Of a stretch of 64,000 bases of DNA, positions 55,681 through 64,000 are shown in pieces; the first letter of the stretch is position 1, and every line of letters begins with the position of its first letter. The notes below the pieces were generated by a model. That model saw only the letters and a list, made by a program, of their open reading frames with translations, was not told the DNA's origin and ran no database searches. Origin of the DNA: Paragyromitra xinjiangensis (taxonomy: Eukaryota; Ascomycota; Pezizomycetes; Pezizales; Discinaceae); NCBI GenBank assembly GCA_038503065.1, contig JBCAMK010000002.1, positions 2,852,001 to 2,916,000 on the forward strand. The letters run 5' to 3'. The translations under genes were made by a program, and so were the position numbers.

Positions 55681-56036
55681 AAACCCCATGACCGCACAAT
55701 AACTAACAAAAGAAAATCCTCCGCGAACATGAACCAACTAGTTAGTAGATATCCACATCAGATATCTTTCGCGAAAAACATAAGAAAAGTAAATCAAAAA
55801 CAAATAACATAAAAGATAACAAAAGAGGAAATAACAATTTATCTCAAAGTTCTACCGAACAGTAGAAACGAACGGAATAACAATCGACAGGGTAAAATCA
55901 TAGGGAAATACTCAAACAGTTTCATAGTCAGAAATCCTCCACACGGTCATGTTCCATCTCACCCCACTTTCAGGGTCTTCATCAGTTTTCTATCGTCCTT
56001 CACCATCGCATGCTTTGGGCCTGTAGCCCGTTCTTT
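55681..56036 (-). other. LINE T2 3' UTR
   Basis: About 355 nt without coding capacity. Near its 5' side it contains AGGCCCAAAGCATGCGATGG followed by TGAAGGA. The equivalent block in family A is AGGCACAAAGCATGTG or AAGCGATGGTAAAGGA, so this 3' UTR segment is homologous between T2 and family A. Confidence 0.65.
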
Positions 56037-59000
56037 CTAGCCGTTCTCTCCTTCTCCTTCGTTTTCTTCCTCTTCGTCGTTGTAGAGGTAAATTCCTTGG
56101 TGGGAATACCTGTTGTCTTCTTGTCGTTCCAGGGTCCAATTTCTGGTAGCGATTTGGGTAGGTGTGAGGAATGTTTCAATGGTGGCAGCCAGGCCAGCAT
56201 TGGTGTGCATTGCAGTTCTCCATGTGAGTGGCATTGGTTTGAGGGCTGCTTTGAGTGCTTTGCGATGGGCAGGAAGTGGTTCCTGGCCACATTCTAGCAG
56301 TAGGTGTTGTGGTGTTTGGTTATCGAAGCCACATTTGCATTTAGTGTCTTCAATGTTGTTGGTAGGGATTCTGGCGAGGTAGGATTTGGTGTATCCATGT
56401 CCGGTTCTCATTTGAGTGATGGTGGAGGCTGTTCTTCTGGGGATGTTTCCCCTCAGTGGGGCACTTGGTTTCAGTGCTGGTTGTCCGTAGTAGCTGCGGC
56501 CTTTCTTTGCCTGCTTCCATTTGGCTTTCCATGTCGTCAGGGAGTGTTCCTTGATGTTTCTCTTGAGGTATGTGATGGAGGTGAGGACATCTGATACTAT
56601 CCTGGTTCCTTGGGCTCCTATCTTGGCGAGCTTATCAGCTAGCTCGTTGCCGGCAACGTTGACATGTCCTGGTACCCAATAAACATGTGTTTTGATGCCA
56701 CTGTCTTCGAGTTGAAGCAAGTTGTTGCGGGCTTCAATGACCAGGTGTTGGCCTGGCATAGGGAGGGGTGTTGTCATTCGTTGTACTGCTGCTTGGTTGT
56801 CACAGTAGATGTAGACATCGTTTGTCAGGTGGGGTGATCGTTGTACTTGTAGGATTGCATGCTTAGTGGCTTTTGCAATACCATAAAGTTCTGCGTCAAA
56901 GACTTCATTTTCTTTGCCGAGGTGGTAGGATTTGTTGACCACAGAGTGACCTCTGCGGAAACCAGCAACTCCGGCTCCTGTTTTGCCTTCCAGGAGGGAG
57001 CCATCAGTGTAGAATACTAGGCGATCAGTCCTAGTACTGTCTCCAGCTGTGTGGTTCCGATGGTTTTCTGCTGCTGCGTCTTTGTCTGAAGGGTCAATGT
57101 AGATGTCTATGGTGTTTTGGTGCCATGGTGGACATGCCAGATTGTCTACGCATTCAATCTCTGATTGTGGCTGGATCCATTTGTTGGTAGATGCCAGTAT
57201 CCGATGTAGTCTTGTTTCGTATTTGGGGGAGGTGGTGGTTTGGTGCCATGGAGTGTTGTTGGAGCTATCTGGGTTGTTGTTTTCCTGGGTTGAAGGCCAG
57301 GAATCAGGGCAGAGGGAGGTGATGGGATGGGTGTTGGGTAGGGAAAGGACTCGGAGTGCATATTTCCTTTGCAACTCGTCCAATCTGATTGGGGTAGGGA
57401 GAAGTCCTGTCTCTGCTTCCAGGGCATGGACAGGTGATGTTCTGAAGGCTCCAGCAATCTTGCGCATTGCTTGATTCTGGACTTTCTGGATGGTGTTGCT
57501 GAGTCCAATCTGCCCGTTCCACCATACTTCAGCTCCGAAGTCACTGATGGTGGCTACACAGGTTTGGTAGAGTTGGCGGAGTGCTTTGTAACTCAGTCCT
57601 TTTTCTGTGCTTGCGAGACGGGAGATAGCCATGAAGGCTCGAAGTGCGGAGGCAGCTTTGGTCTTGACATGATGTTTGAATGTGAGTTTGCGGTCAAACC
57701 AGACACCCAGCCAACGCTGGACATCTGCAGCCTCAATCACGTTGCCATCAGGCATTGTGACTTTGGCTTCATCAGAGGTGTCAGTTGTTCGTCTGGAGTG
57801 GAAGTGAGTGAGTTCTGTCTTTGGATTGTCAAAGTACAAGGCATTTTTCTCACCCCATTCGGAGGAGGTGAGTGCCATTGCTTCCAGTGTTCGAGAGTTT
57901 TCTGCTTCAGACTTTCCTGTAACCAGAAGGCCCACATCATCAACATAGCTGGGGCAGGTGGAATCAGGATATTTTTCTTCTAGCTCGTTGAACAATGGAG
58001 CCAGGTAGAGGAGGAAGAGGATAGGGGAGGTGGGGGATCCTTGTGGGATTCCAGTTTGAATGGGTGCCATGGCTTCAATTTCACCGTCGAATGCCATGCA
58101 GGCTGTTCGATTGCTGAGGAAGGAGTCCACCCATCGGCAGATGGGAAGTGGGAGGTCCAGTTCTATCATGGTCTTGATCAGTCGTCGTTTGAATACAAAG
58201 TCATATGCACCTTTCACGTCCATACAAAGTGCAGAGAGTGTTAGGCCTTTCTTTTTGGCTGCATCGGCAAGCGTGCTGATAAGCATGCAAGCATCCACAG
58301 CTGATCTTTTTGGTCGACCTCCAATTTGCCATCTATGGAGAAGGTGATATCTTTCTGCCATAAATGCTAATCGGGTTGCTATGATCTTTTCTGAGACTTT
58401 GCCAAGGCAGTTGAGGAGTGATACTGGTCGGTAGGCTTTTGCTATCGTATAGTCAGGTTTATTGGCCTTTCTAATGATTGCAATTGTAGCTTCACGCCAT
58501 ATGGTTGGGTGGTATCCTGCTTTCATGGTGGCTTTGTAGAAGGAGTTGAACTGGGTTGGGTCAACTTGATATGCTTTTTGAATGCATAGGAAGCCAATTC
58601 CATCTGGTCCAGGGGCTTTCTTTGGTGCTGAGGTCATGATTGCTTTCCGAATCTCATCGTTGGTGAGGTCTTTCCATGGGATCTTGTGTTTTCCTGCTGG
58701 AACAGGTTCATCAAGTTCCACTGAGGGAGGGGGAGGGAATAGAGTTTCTCGGAAGAGATTGGCTTTCTCTTCAAAGGTTTTGGACTCTTGGAGGGTGGTA
58801 GGATTGTGTAGGGTGGGGGTGCGTTCACATCTGCGAGGCTTGGTGTACCTCATTGCTGTGAAGACGTCTTTTCCGTGAGCTTCTTCCAGGAATGTATTCC
58901 AGTGTTCACTCTTTGCTGTTCGGATTCGTCGGAAGTAGGATGTTCTCAAGTTTTTGAATCTTCGCCACATGGCTGGAGTCTGATCTGTTCTCCAGTCCCT

Positions 59001-60005
59001 GAGGGCTGTTTTCATGTGTCTGCGTCCTTCTTTGATGTCTTCATTCCACCAAGGTTTGGCGAAGGGTGATGGTTTTCGTTTGGGTACATGGATGTTGGCA
59101 GCTGCTATGATTGAATCTCGTAGGTGTTGAGCTGCTTCGTCTAGGTTTGAATGGGTTGGGTGGGAGTGTAGGAACTCCCAGGTGTCTTTAGTGGTGATGG
59201 AGGAGAGGGTGAAAGTTTGTTGGAAGCCGTCCCAGTCCGCCTTGGCCCAATTAAATTGTTCCGTTGATGGTGGGGGGGCACATTTCAAAGAGTTGGAGGC
59301 AATTTCAAACTGAACAACTTCATGGTCGGATCCTGTTGCAAGGTCTTCCATGACTGCCCAGTTCATAATCAAGTCTGTCATCGGTGAGGAGGAGAAGGCA
59401 AGATCCAAAACGGATCTGCCAGTGCCTGTAGGGTAGTTGTAGGTATAAATGTCAGGCTTGTTAATGAGGGTGTGGTTGAACTCTTCTAGTATAGCTAGGA
59501 GTGCTTCATGTCGTTTTGGTGAACGGACTCGTGAGTCCCAGAGAGGGTGGTGGGCATTGAAGTCACCTGCCATGATACAGCGTTCTGGTAGCTTTAGTCC
59601 CACAAGTACACGTTCAACCGTGTATTGTGGGTGGCTGTCAGGAACTCGTTGTGATGCTGCAGGTTGTTCATTGTAGATGTTAAGGAGGGTAAAAGCAGGA
59701 ATGGAGGGGGTTGACAGCTCTATGGCCTGTACATCTTCGTTATTGATGATGTCGGGTCTTGGCTGATATTTCAGGAAGAGGTTGGATTTCGATATAAAAG
59801 TCATGGTTCGAGGGCGGTTAATGCTGCTTGGAATCATTCTTGCAAATGACCCATGCGATATTGATGTCCATGAGTTTGGTGGTGCGTCAGGAGAAGTATC
59901 GCGCATAACAAAAGGTTCTTGAATAATAACTATATCAGCCGTTTCTGAGGCTGAGTCGAGGAGGGATAACATAACATTTTGGTTTCTTCGGCAGTTGTGT
60001 TGCAT
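56037..60005 (-). CDS. LINE T2 ORF2: APE endonuclease, reverse transcriptase, RNase H (1322 aa)
   Basis: An intact frame of 1322 codons. The endonuclease occupies about residues 1-235 (DIVIIQEPFV, GDFNAHHPLWDSRV near 148, RSVLDLAF, GSDHEVVQF near 227). The reverse transcriptase lies at about 470-760 (AYRPVSLLNCLGKVSEKII near 525, MDVKGAYDFV, GIPQGSPTSP and the catalytic YVDD near 687). RNase H covers about 995-1125 (VFYTDGSL, DAELYGI, YCDNQAAV, PGHVNVAGNELADKLAK) with the D-E-D-D set visible. A C-terminal CCHC-like motif (CKCGFDNQTPQHLLLECG) is near 1223. This order, with RNase H, is characteristic of the Tad1 clade. The frame upstream of the ATG is open back to a TGA at 60030-60032, so reinitiation could begin slightly earlier at a non-ATG codon. 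Confidence 0.93.
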   Translation of the reverse strand: MQHNCRRNQNVMLSLLDSASETADIVIIQEPFVMRDTSPDAPPNSWTSISHGSFARMIPSSINRPRTMTFISKSNLFLKYQPRPDIINNEDVQAIELSTPSIPAFTLLNIYNEQPAASQRVPDSHPQYTVERVLVGLKLPERCIMAGDFNAHHPLWDSRVRSPKRHEALLAILEEFNHTLINKPDIYTYNYPTGTGRSVLDLAFSSSPMTDLIMNWAVMEDLATGSDHEVVQFEIASNSLKCAPPPSTEQFNWAKADWDGFQQTFTLSSITTKDTWEFLHSHPTHSNLDEAAQHLRDSIIAAANIHVPKRKPSPFAKPWWNEDIKEGRRHMKTALRDWRTDQTPAMWRRFKNLRTSYFRRIRTAKSEHWNTFLEEAHGKDVFTAMRYTKPRRCERTPTLHNPTTLQESKTFEEKANLFRETLFPPPPSVELDEPVPAGKHKIPWKDLTNDEIRKAIMTSAPKKAPGPDGIGFLCIQKAYQVDPTQFNSFYKATMKAGYHPTIWREATIAIIRKANKPDYTIAKAYRPVSLLNCLGKVSEKIIATRLAFMAERYHLLHRWQIGGRPKRSAVDACMLISTLADAAKKKGLTLSALCMDVKGAYDFVFKRRLIKTMIELDLPLPICRWVDSFLSNRTACMAFDGEIEAMAPIQTGIPQGSPTSPILFLLYLAPLFNELEEKYPDSTCPSYVDDVGLLVTGKSEAENSRTLEAMALTSSEWGEKNALYFDNPKTELTHFHSRRTTDTSDEAKVTMPDGNVIEAADVQRWLGVWFDRKLTFKHHVKTKAASALRAFMAISRLASTEKGLSYKALRQLYQTCVATISDFGAEVWWNGQIGLSNTIQKVQNQAMRKIAGAFRTSPVHALEAETGLLPTPIRLDELQRKYALRVLSLPNTHPITSLCPDSWPSTQENNNPDSSNNTPWHQTTTSPKYETRLHRILASTNKWIQPQSEIECVDNLACPPWHQNTIDIYIDPSDKDAAAENHRNHTAGDSTRTDRLVFYTDGSLLEGKTGAGVAGFRRGHSVVNKSYHLGKENEVFDAELYGIAKATKHAILQVQRSPHLTNDVYIYCDNQAAVQRMTTPLPMPGQHLVIEARNNLLQLEDSGIKTHVYWVPGHVNVAGNELADKLAKIGAQGTRIVSDVLTSITYLKRNIKEHSLTTWKAKWKQAKKGRSYYGQPALKPSAPLRGNIPRRTASTITQMRTGHGYTKSYLARIPTNNIEDTKCKCGFDNQTPQHLLLECGQEPLPAHRKALKAALKPMPLTWRTAMHTNAGLAATIETFLTPTQIATRNWTLERQEDNRYSHQGIYLYNDEEEENEGEGENG

Positions 60006-60037
60006 CAGGCGGATCTTGTGTGGGTTTGGTCACACAA

Positions 60038-61642
60038 TCATTGTTCCACCATGATGTCTTTTTCAGTTCGGGAGAGGTCTGGGCGTGCAACACAGGATCT
60101 GTCAGTGGCTTTATGTGTTCCACCACAGTTGATGCATTTGGGAGGCATGTGGGCGCAGGAGTCAGTGGCTCTGCAAGTCCCACAGAAGTGCTTGTTGGTA
60201 GCATGGTCGTGTCCACAGTAGGCACAGGCTGGCTTGGAGGAGGGGCATCTCTGGAACTTGTGTCCAAACTTTTGACAGTTAGAACATTGGTCCCCAGGGC
60301 GCGCAGTCAAGTAGGCTCCGGTCCTGTGTCTTTGGCCGAAGATGAGGATTCCGTTTTTGATCAGTTTGTTGTACATGCTTTTGCTGGTGATGGCAATCAT
60401 CACCGAGCTGTGGGACTTTCCATTTCTCTTGTCTGGATGGGTCATGTAGCGAGGAGGTGCTGCCAGTTTGAGATCACTGTTTTGGTATTCCAGTTCGTTT
60501 TGCAAGTCGCTCATGCCAGTACGATTGTCAGGGTATTCTATGATTGGGACTCCATGGATGGCAACCTTGTGCCAGGACTCCTGTTTGGAGAGAAAGAGAG
60601 CTTTCTCATCGCTTTCCTTCACAACTTTCTCAATGGTGGCCTTGTGCAGGTCAAAGTCAGTGCTGGTGAATCCATTGCGTGTGTAGAGCAGGAGATTTGC
60701 TTTCAGGTTCCAGGAGATTCCTGAGACCTGGAGGCTTTCTGGTGCTTTGGCAGTCAGGAGTTCTTTGTTGATGGTGTTGCGCAGGACAAGGAGGTTGAGG
60801 CTTTCTTCTTTCTGATCACCACTGCGCTGGACAATCATGTTCTTGGTGAGTTCTGGGGTTGGGGTTGTGGGGGTGTCAGTGTTGGCCTTCGCAGGCTTTC
60901 CATCTTTCGCCACAGTGGCCCAAGTCTTTGGTGCAGGAGGTGGAGGAGGGGGAGGAGGTGCTGGCGTGTTTTCAGTTGCCTTTCCCTTTCCCTTGTTCTT
61001 CTTGGGTTGTTGGGGAGTGGTGGGGATTGTTGTTGCTGTGATTGCTGGTACTGCTGGAGTTGCTTTCAGGGTGCGGTGGATTGAATCTACTTTCCCGATC
61101 ACAGTGTGGCTCATGGAGCCCAGGGAGGTTGAGATTTGGGTGGTGAGGTTGCTAACCATCATCTTGAGCTCAGCGATTTCCTTGTTCAGGTGTTCATTCT
61201 GTGCCATGAGGTGCTGGTTGACATCGTTTTGACTCATTGGAAGTGCAAAGTAGCTGGGAGTGCGTTTGGGAGGGGGAGCAGATTGCTGTTGGTTGCCAAA
61301 GGTTCTCTTTGACGGGCCAGCTGCGGATCTGGTCCTGGTCATTGGTTCTGGCTCATAGGTGAGGTCAATTCCTCCCAAAGTGTTCCTAAATGAAAGAGGA
61401 TGTGTGGGGGAGTTGCCAGCTGAGGAGAAGAATGGTGGTGGGAGTGTGATCTTGTGAGCAAATGGTGCCGGGAGAGGTTTGGTGGTGGAGGAAATAGGGT
61501 CGCTGCTCATGATGTCTGGAGCATGCTGGCTGACGTTCAGGAATCGGTTTGTGGCCGTCACGGTAGGGCTGGAGGGAGGTGAAGATGGAGGTACGACGGG
61601 AAGTTCCGTATCGTCTTGCATTTCATCCCCGTGGGCCGACAT
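60038..61642 (-). CDS. LINE T2 ORF1 RNA-binding protein (534 aa)
   Basis: An intact 534-codon frame starting MSAHGDEMQDDTELPVVPPS. A heptad-like region (NQHLMAQNEHLNKEIAELKM) lies near residue 135, followed by a Pro/Ala-rich linker. A central domain follows (LLVLRNTINKELL, ESWHKVAIHGVPIIEYPDN, PPRYMTHPDKRNGKSHSS). C-terminal knuckles are at residues 456-524 (CSNCQKFGHKFQRC, CAYCGHDHATNKHFC, CINCGGTHKATDRSC). The stop TGA is embedded in AATGA and ORF2 starts 32 nt downstream. The protein shares layout and knuckle phrasing with the family A ORF1s, which supports common ancestry. Confidence 0.92.
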   Translation of the reverse strand: MSAHGDEMQDDTELPVVPPSSPPSSPTVTATNRFLNVSQHAPDIMSSDPISSTTKPLPAPFAHKITLPPPFFSSAGNSPTHPLSFRNTLGGIDLTYEPEPMTRTRSAAGPSKRTFGNQQQSAPPPKRTPSYFALPMSQNDVNQHLMAQNEHLNKEIAELKMMVSNLTTQISTSLGSMSHTVIGKVDSIHRTLKATPAVPAITATTIPTTPQQPKKNKGKGKATENTPAPPPPPPPPAPKTWATVAKDGKPAKANTDTPTTPTPELTKNMIVQRSGDQKEESLNLLVLRNTINKELLTAKAPESLQVSGISWNLKANLLLYTRNGFTSTDFDLHKATIEKVVKESDEKALFLSKQESWHKVAIHGVPIIEYPDNRTGMSDLQNELEYQNSDLKLAAPPRYMTHPDKRNGKSHSSVMIAITSKSMYNKLIKNGILIFGQRHRTGAYLTARPGDQCSNCQKFGHKFQRCPSSKPACAYCGHDHATNKHFCGTCRATDSCAHMPPKCINCGGTHKATDRSCVARPDLSRTEKDIMVEQ

Positions 61643-62185
61643 GGTTCCGGAAATTTTCGGAAATTTTTGTGTAACGGATACTAAAAATAAATTGCTGAGA
61701 CAAAAGTTGATTGGACGTTGAAGACCGGAGGCTGATTGGGTTCCACCGATGGGATGTTCCAGAAGGTAGCAGGTGATGTGCTCTCAGTCAGAATTGCAAT
61801 ATTCCGAGATTTCTGGCGATTTTGGGCGATAAAATGAGTACTACTCGGGCGCCGGTGGGCCGATTTGGCTGAAACTAAAAATCCTGGGCCGTAGTATGTA
61901 GGCGGCGTGGATGTGCAAGTTTCAAGTCAATCGGACAAGAACTGGTTGACTGGCGACGATTTTGAGGGGGGGCTCGGCGGGTTTTTTGGTGGGGTGAGCC
62001 CCAAAGAGGGGAAATGAAGGGGAAAATCACAACAACTTCTGCAATAGAAGAGATGGATTTCCCAGGAGGTGTAGAAGGGGGTAAAAGGGGGCGCTGATTC
62101 CGAATATGAAGTCGGTTTGATGATATCTCTGTTGGTTGTGGAGTTATTTTCGAAAATTCGTCCTGGTAGAATGGTTGTCGCTTTC
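61643..62185 (-). promoter_or_regulatory. LINE T2 leader
   Basis: The leader (read on minus) contains ATTCGGAATCAGC, TTGCAGAAGTTGTTG, TTTCCCCTCTTTGGGG and a TCCGATTGACTTG word. The first three also occur, in the same order and slightly changed, in the family A leaders (22975-23095). It probably contains the internal promoter. Confidence 0.5.
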
Positions 62186-62580
62186 TTATGTGCATGGGGA
62201 GGAAATTGTGCATGTTGAGGTAGGTGTGTGTTGTTGGTGTGTGGTTGGCGTAGATGTTGGAAATTTTGATGTCGCCTAGTGCTGTGGTGATTATGATTGA
62301 TATGGCGTTATTAAAGAAGGAAATTGAAATTCGTGGATTTAGGTTCATGTTTGCGTTAACGTAAGTGACACACTTGGGATTTTGGTTTGTTGGTGAGAAA
62401 CGATGAAAGTTTGTGATGTTTGGAGGTAGGCCCTGGGTTTCTGACCATGGGTCCTGTAGTGCGAGTATGGCAAGTTGGGCGTTGATGTTTGCATGATGGA
62501 ATACTGAGAGGGTGGAGGCCTTTCCTTTAGTGCAATTCAGTTGTTGCACTTGGGCTATGCCTGTGGTCTGTGTTGTTTGT

Positions 62581-63180
62581 TTAATCATTACGGTGGTTGA
62601 TTTTTTGTGCGCGTTGAGCGAGATAAAGTGCTCTGGTCTTCATTTTTTCGGGGCAGTCAATGGCGGTGTGTTGGTTGGTGTTGCAGCAGGCGCATCTGAG
62701 TGGCATGTGTGTGCATCTGGCGCCTCCTTTGCATGTGATTTGGTCGCATTTGTGGTCTTTGATGTGGTGGGCAAGAGCGCAGATAGCGCAGGCGACTTCT
62801 TGTTTGCAGGTAGCATCGTGGTGTCCTTGTTTTTGACAATTTCGGCATTGGGTGGTTGGGTTGATGGGATGATACTCGCGGATTGTGCATGTGGCGTTAA
62901 GTATGTTGAGGTAGGTGAAGCCTAGGGTCTTGAGGGTGTGTTTGGCTGGCAAAGCGATGACGATGGAGGAAGCTTTTTTGCCAATGCGTTTTTCTTCTGT
63001 GGATAACCATCTTGGGGCTTGGGCCAGTTGTACGTCAGGTAGGGCAGCTTGGAGAGCATTGGTGATAGTGGTGGGTGTGACAGGTTCGAGGTTGAAGTTG
63101 AGGGGAATGGCGTTGATGATGAATTTGGACCATTTGCTGTTTACTCTGATGTTGGTGATGGGAATTTTGAGGAGGTTGCA
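62581..63180 (-). pseudogene. LINE T1 copy a ORF1, 5' part missing
   Basis: The frame enters from the MITE at 63180 and reads CNLLKIPITNIRVNSKWSKF, then APRWLSTEEKRIGKKASSIV, and a knuckle region (CRNCQKQGHHDATC, CAICALAHHIKDHKC, CACCNTNQHTAIDC), ending INHRND. The stop TAA (62581-62583) overlaps the ORF2 start by eight nucleotides (ATGATTAA). The 5' half of ORF1 is absent because the MITE joins it to another T1 copy. Confidence 0.75.
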
Positions 63181-63425
63181 CATCAGCAAAAACAAACGAC
63201 ATTCCTCTGTGGCCTATTTGACCTCTGTGGCCTATTTGGCTCCTATTTGGCCTCTGTGGCCTCTGCAGAGGTCAACATTCCTCTGTGGAGGTTTCCGAGG
63301 AAATTTTGATATTTTCCTCTGCAGAGGCCACAGAGGCCACAGAGGTCCAAATAGGAGCCAAATAGGTCACAGAGGTAAGAACATGATCCTAATTTCAAAT
63401 AGGTCATTTTTTGTTCTTGCTGATG
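63181..63425. mobile_element. 245-bp CATCAG MITE, copy 2
   Basis: By eye identical over 245 bp to 24247-24491, with the same CATCAGCAAAAAC and GTTCTTGCTGATG ends. Unlike copy 1 it has no matching dinucleotide flanks (CA on the left, TA on the right). The left flank is T1 ORF1 and the right flank is T1 ORF2 of another copy, so it marks a recombination junction. Confidence 0.9.
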
Positions 63426-64000
63426 TAGTATTATGTGCATGGGGAGAAAGTTGTGCATGTTGAGGTAAGTGTGTGTTGTAGGTGTGTGGTTGGCGTAGAT
63501 GTTTGAAATTTCAATGTCACCTATGGCTGTGGTGATTATGATTGATATAACGTTGTTGAAAAAGGAAGTTGATATTCGTGGATTCAGGTTCATGTTTGCG
63601 TTTATGTAGGTGACGCATTTGGGATTTTGGTTCGTTGGTGAAAAGCGATGGAAGTTTGTGATGTTTGGTGGTAGGCCTTGGGTTTCTGACCATGGGTCTT
63701 GTAGTGCGAGTATGGCAAGTTGGGTGTTGTTGTTTGCATGATGGAGTACTGAGAGGGTGGAGGCCTTTCCTTTAGCGCAATTCAGTTGTTGCACTTGGGC
63801 TATGCCTGTAGTCTGTGTTGTGTGTTTAATCATTACGGTTGTTGATTTTTTGTGCGCGTTGAGCAAGATAGAGTGCTCTGGTCTTCATTTTTTCGGGACA
63901 GTCAATGGCGGTGTGTTGGTTGGTGTTGCAGCAGGCGCACCTAAGCGGCATGTGTGTGCATCTGGCGCCACCTTTGCATGTGATTTGGTCGCATTTGTGG
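63426..64000 (-). mobile_element. LINE T1 copy b fragment, runs off the window
   Basis: On the minus strand it contains the end of ORF1 (Cys/His knuckles, 64000 to about 63860) and the first part of ORF2 (MIKHTTQTTGIAQVQQLNCA and following) down to MHIIL, where the MITE cuts it. It is similar but not identical to copy a at 62186-62740. The rest lies beyond the window. Confidence 0.75.

Larger units (their letters stand above)
55612..62185 (-). mobile_element. LINE T2: full-length Tad1-type retrotransposon
   Basis: The TSD (TTATGTGCATGGGG on plus) is present at 55598-55611 and 62186-62199, 14 bp and exact. The element is 6574 bp, with a leader of about 540 nt, ORF1, ORF2, a 3' UTR of about 370 nt, a terminal hairpin and an AAAT tail. 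Both ORFs are open from end to end. Together with exact TSDs this indicates a recent insertion and a potentially active copy. Confidence 0.93.
53757..62588 (-). pseudogene. LINE T1 ORF2 (APE endonuclease-RT), broken
   Basis: The start at 62588 (MIKQTTQTTGIAQVQQLNCT) overlaps the ORF1 stop. The endonuclease part reads LALQDPWSETQGLPPNITNF, then (after T2) IILADTNLHHTWWYG, KSIIDLTLL and SDHTLI. The RT part begins near 54700 (PGPDRILYPHIQHAHQAAP). A stop near 54467 interrupts just before RPISLFSCLGKLLERII, and the rest is spread over different frames, including GLPQGSALS and TYIDDNAML at about 53960-54100. It ends abruptly at about 53757 without RNase H. Clearly non-functional. Confidence 0.8.
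53754..63180 (-). mobile_element. LINE T1 copy a, degraded, split by LINE T2
   Basis: On the minus strand it runs from the ORF1 fragment (63180-62581) through the start of ORF2, is interrupted at 62185 by LINE T2, and resumes at 55611 with ORF2 up to the RT domain, where it is cut at about 53754. Joining across T2 restores ATGCACATAATACTAGC, as seen in copy b at 63426. The T1 ORF2 contains stops and shifts. Confidence 0.8.

Noticed and set aside
56010..60267. Long plus-strand and other minus-strand frames opposite LINE T2 ORF2
   Set aside because: They are shadows of the strongly supported 1322-codon ORF2 and lack any domain.

Overview
The window looks like a chromosome segment of a filamentous ascomycete. 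The host genes have several short GT-AG introns (about 50-150 nt), pyrimidine-rich leaders and filamentous-fungal family members: an Erv29/SURF4 cargo receptor, a Mob2 NDR-kinase activator, an RF-1-domain mitochondrial hydrolase and an FMO. Plavaka (CACTA-like) transposons together with Tad1-type LINEs suggest Pezizomycetes, but that placement is inference.

Left part, about 1-22,900: host DNA with generous intergenic spaces. Plus-strand genes are a membrane-anchored Lys-rich protein (4146-5513) and ERV29 (7302-8551). Minus-strand genes are the RF-1-domain gene (9482-10371, with a frame problem at one splice junction), MOB2 (12002-13350), a mitochondrial membrane protein (14256-15557), an FMO (16995-18666), an unknown 324-residue protein (19737-20711) and the 3' part of a small membrane protein (22047 to about 22580). 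Four small fold-back or MITE-like repeats lie in the spacers; the clearest (21434-21612) has perfect 44-bp inverted ends bounded by TA.

Right part, about 22,900-64,000: an almost continuous transposon nest whose insertion order can be read from target-site duplications (TSDs). One roughly 2-kb LINE-derived element (family A, ORF1 only) is bounded by a 15-bp TSD (22888-22902 and 43887-43901) but now spans 21 kb. It received a 245-bp MITE, a 9.3-kb Plavaka transposon carrying two accessory genes, and a 9.2-kb CATCAG-ended element. That last element holds a minisatellite interrupted by a degraded Ty3-like retrotransposon, whose LTR is in turn split by two head-to-tail ORF1-only LINEs of a second family (B). 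A second Plavaka transposase gene (45021-50094, minus) is split by another family A copy. An LTR-like segment (50150-53753) contains a third family A copy and a solo LTR. The right edge is an old LINE (T1) into which a structurally intact 6.57-kb Tad1-type LINE (T2, 55612-62185) inserted with a 14-bp TSD.

The most interesting system is the pairing of an apparently intact autonomous LINE (T2) with short LINE derivatives that keep a long ORF1 but lack ORF2. Family A shares 5' leader motifs, a 3' UTR block, a terminal hairpin and the AAAT tail with T2, as expected if it is mobilised by T2-type reverse transcriptase. Family B has the same ORF1-only architecture with a different 3' end. They resemble the mammalian half-L1 (HAL1) concept. 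I do not know of a fungal description, and novelty has not been checked.
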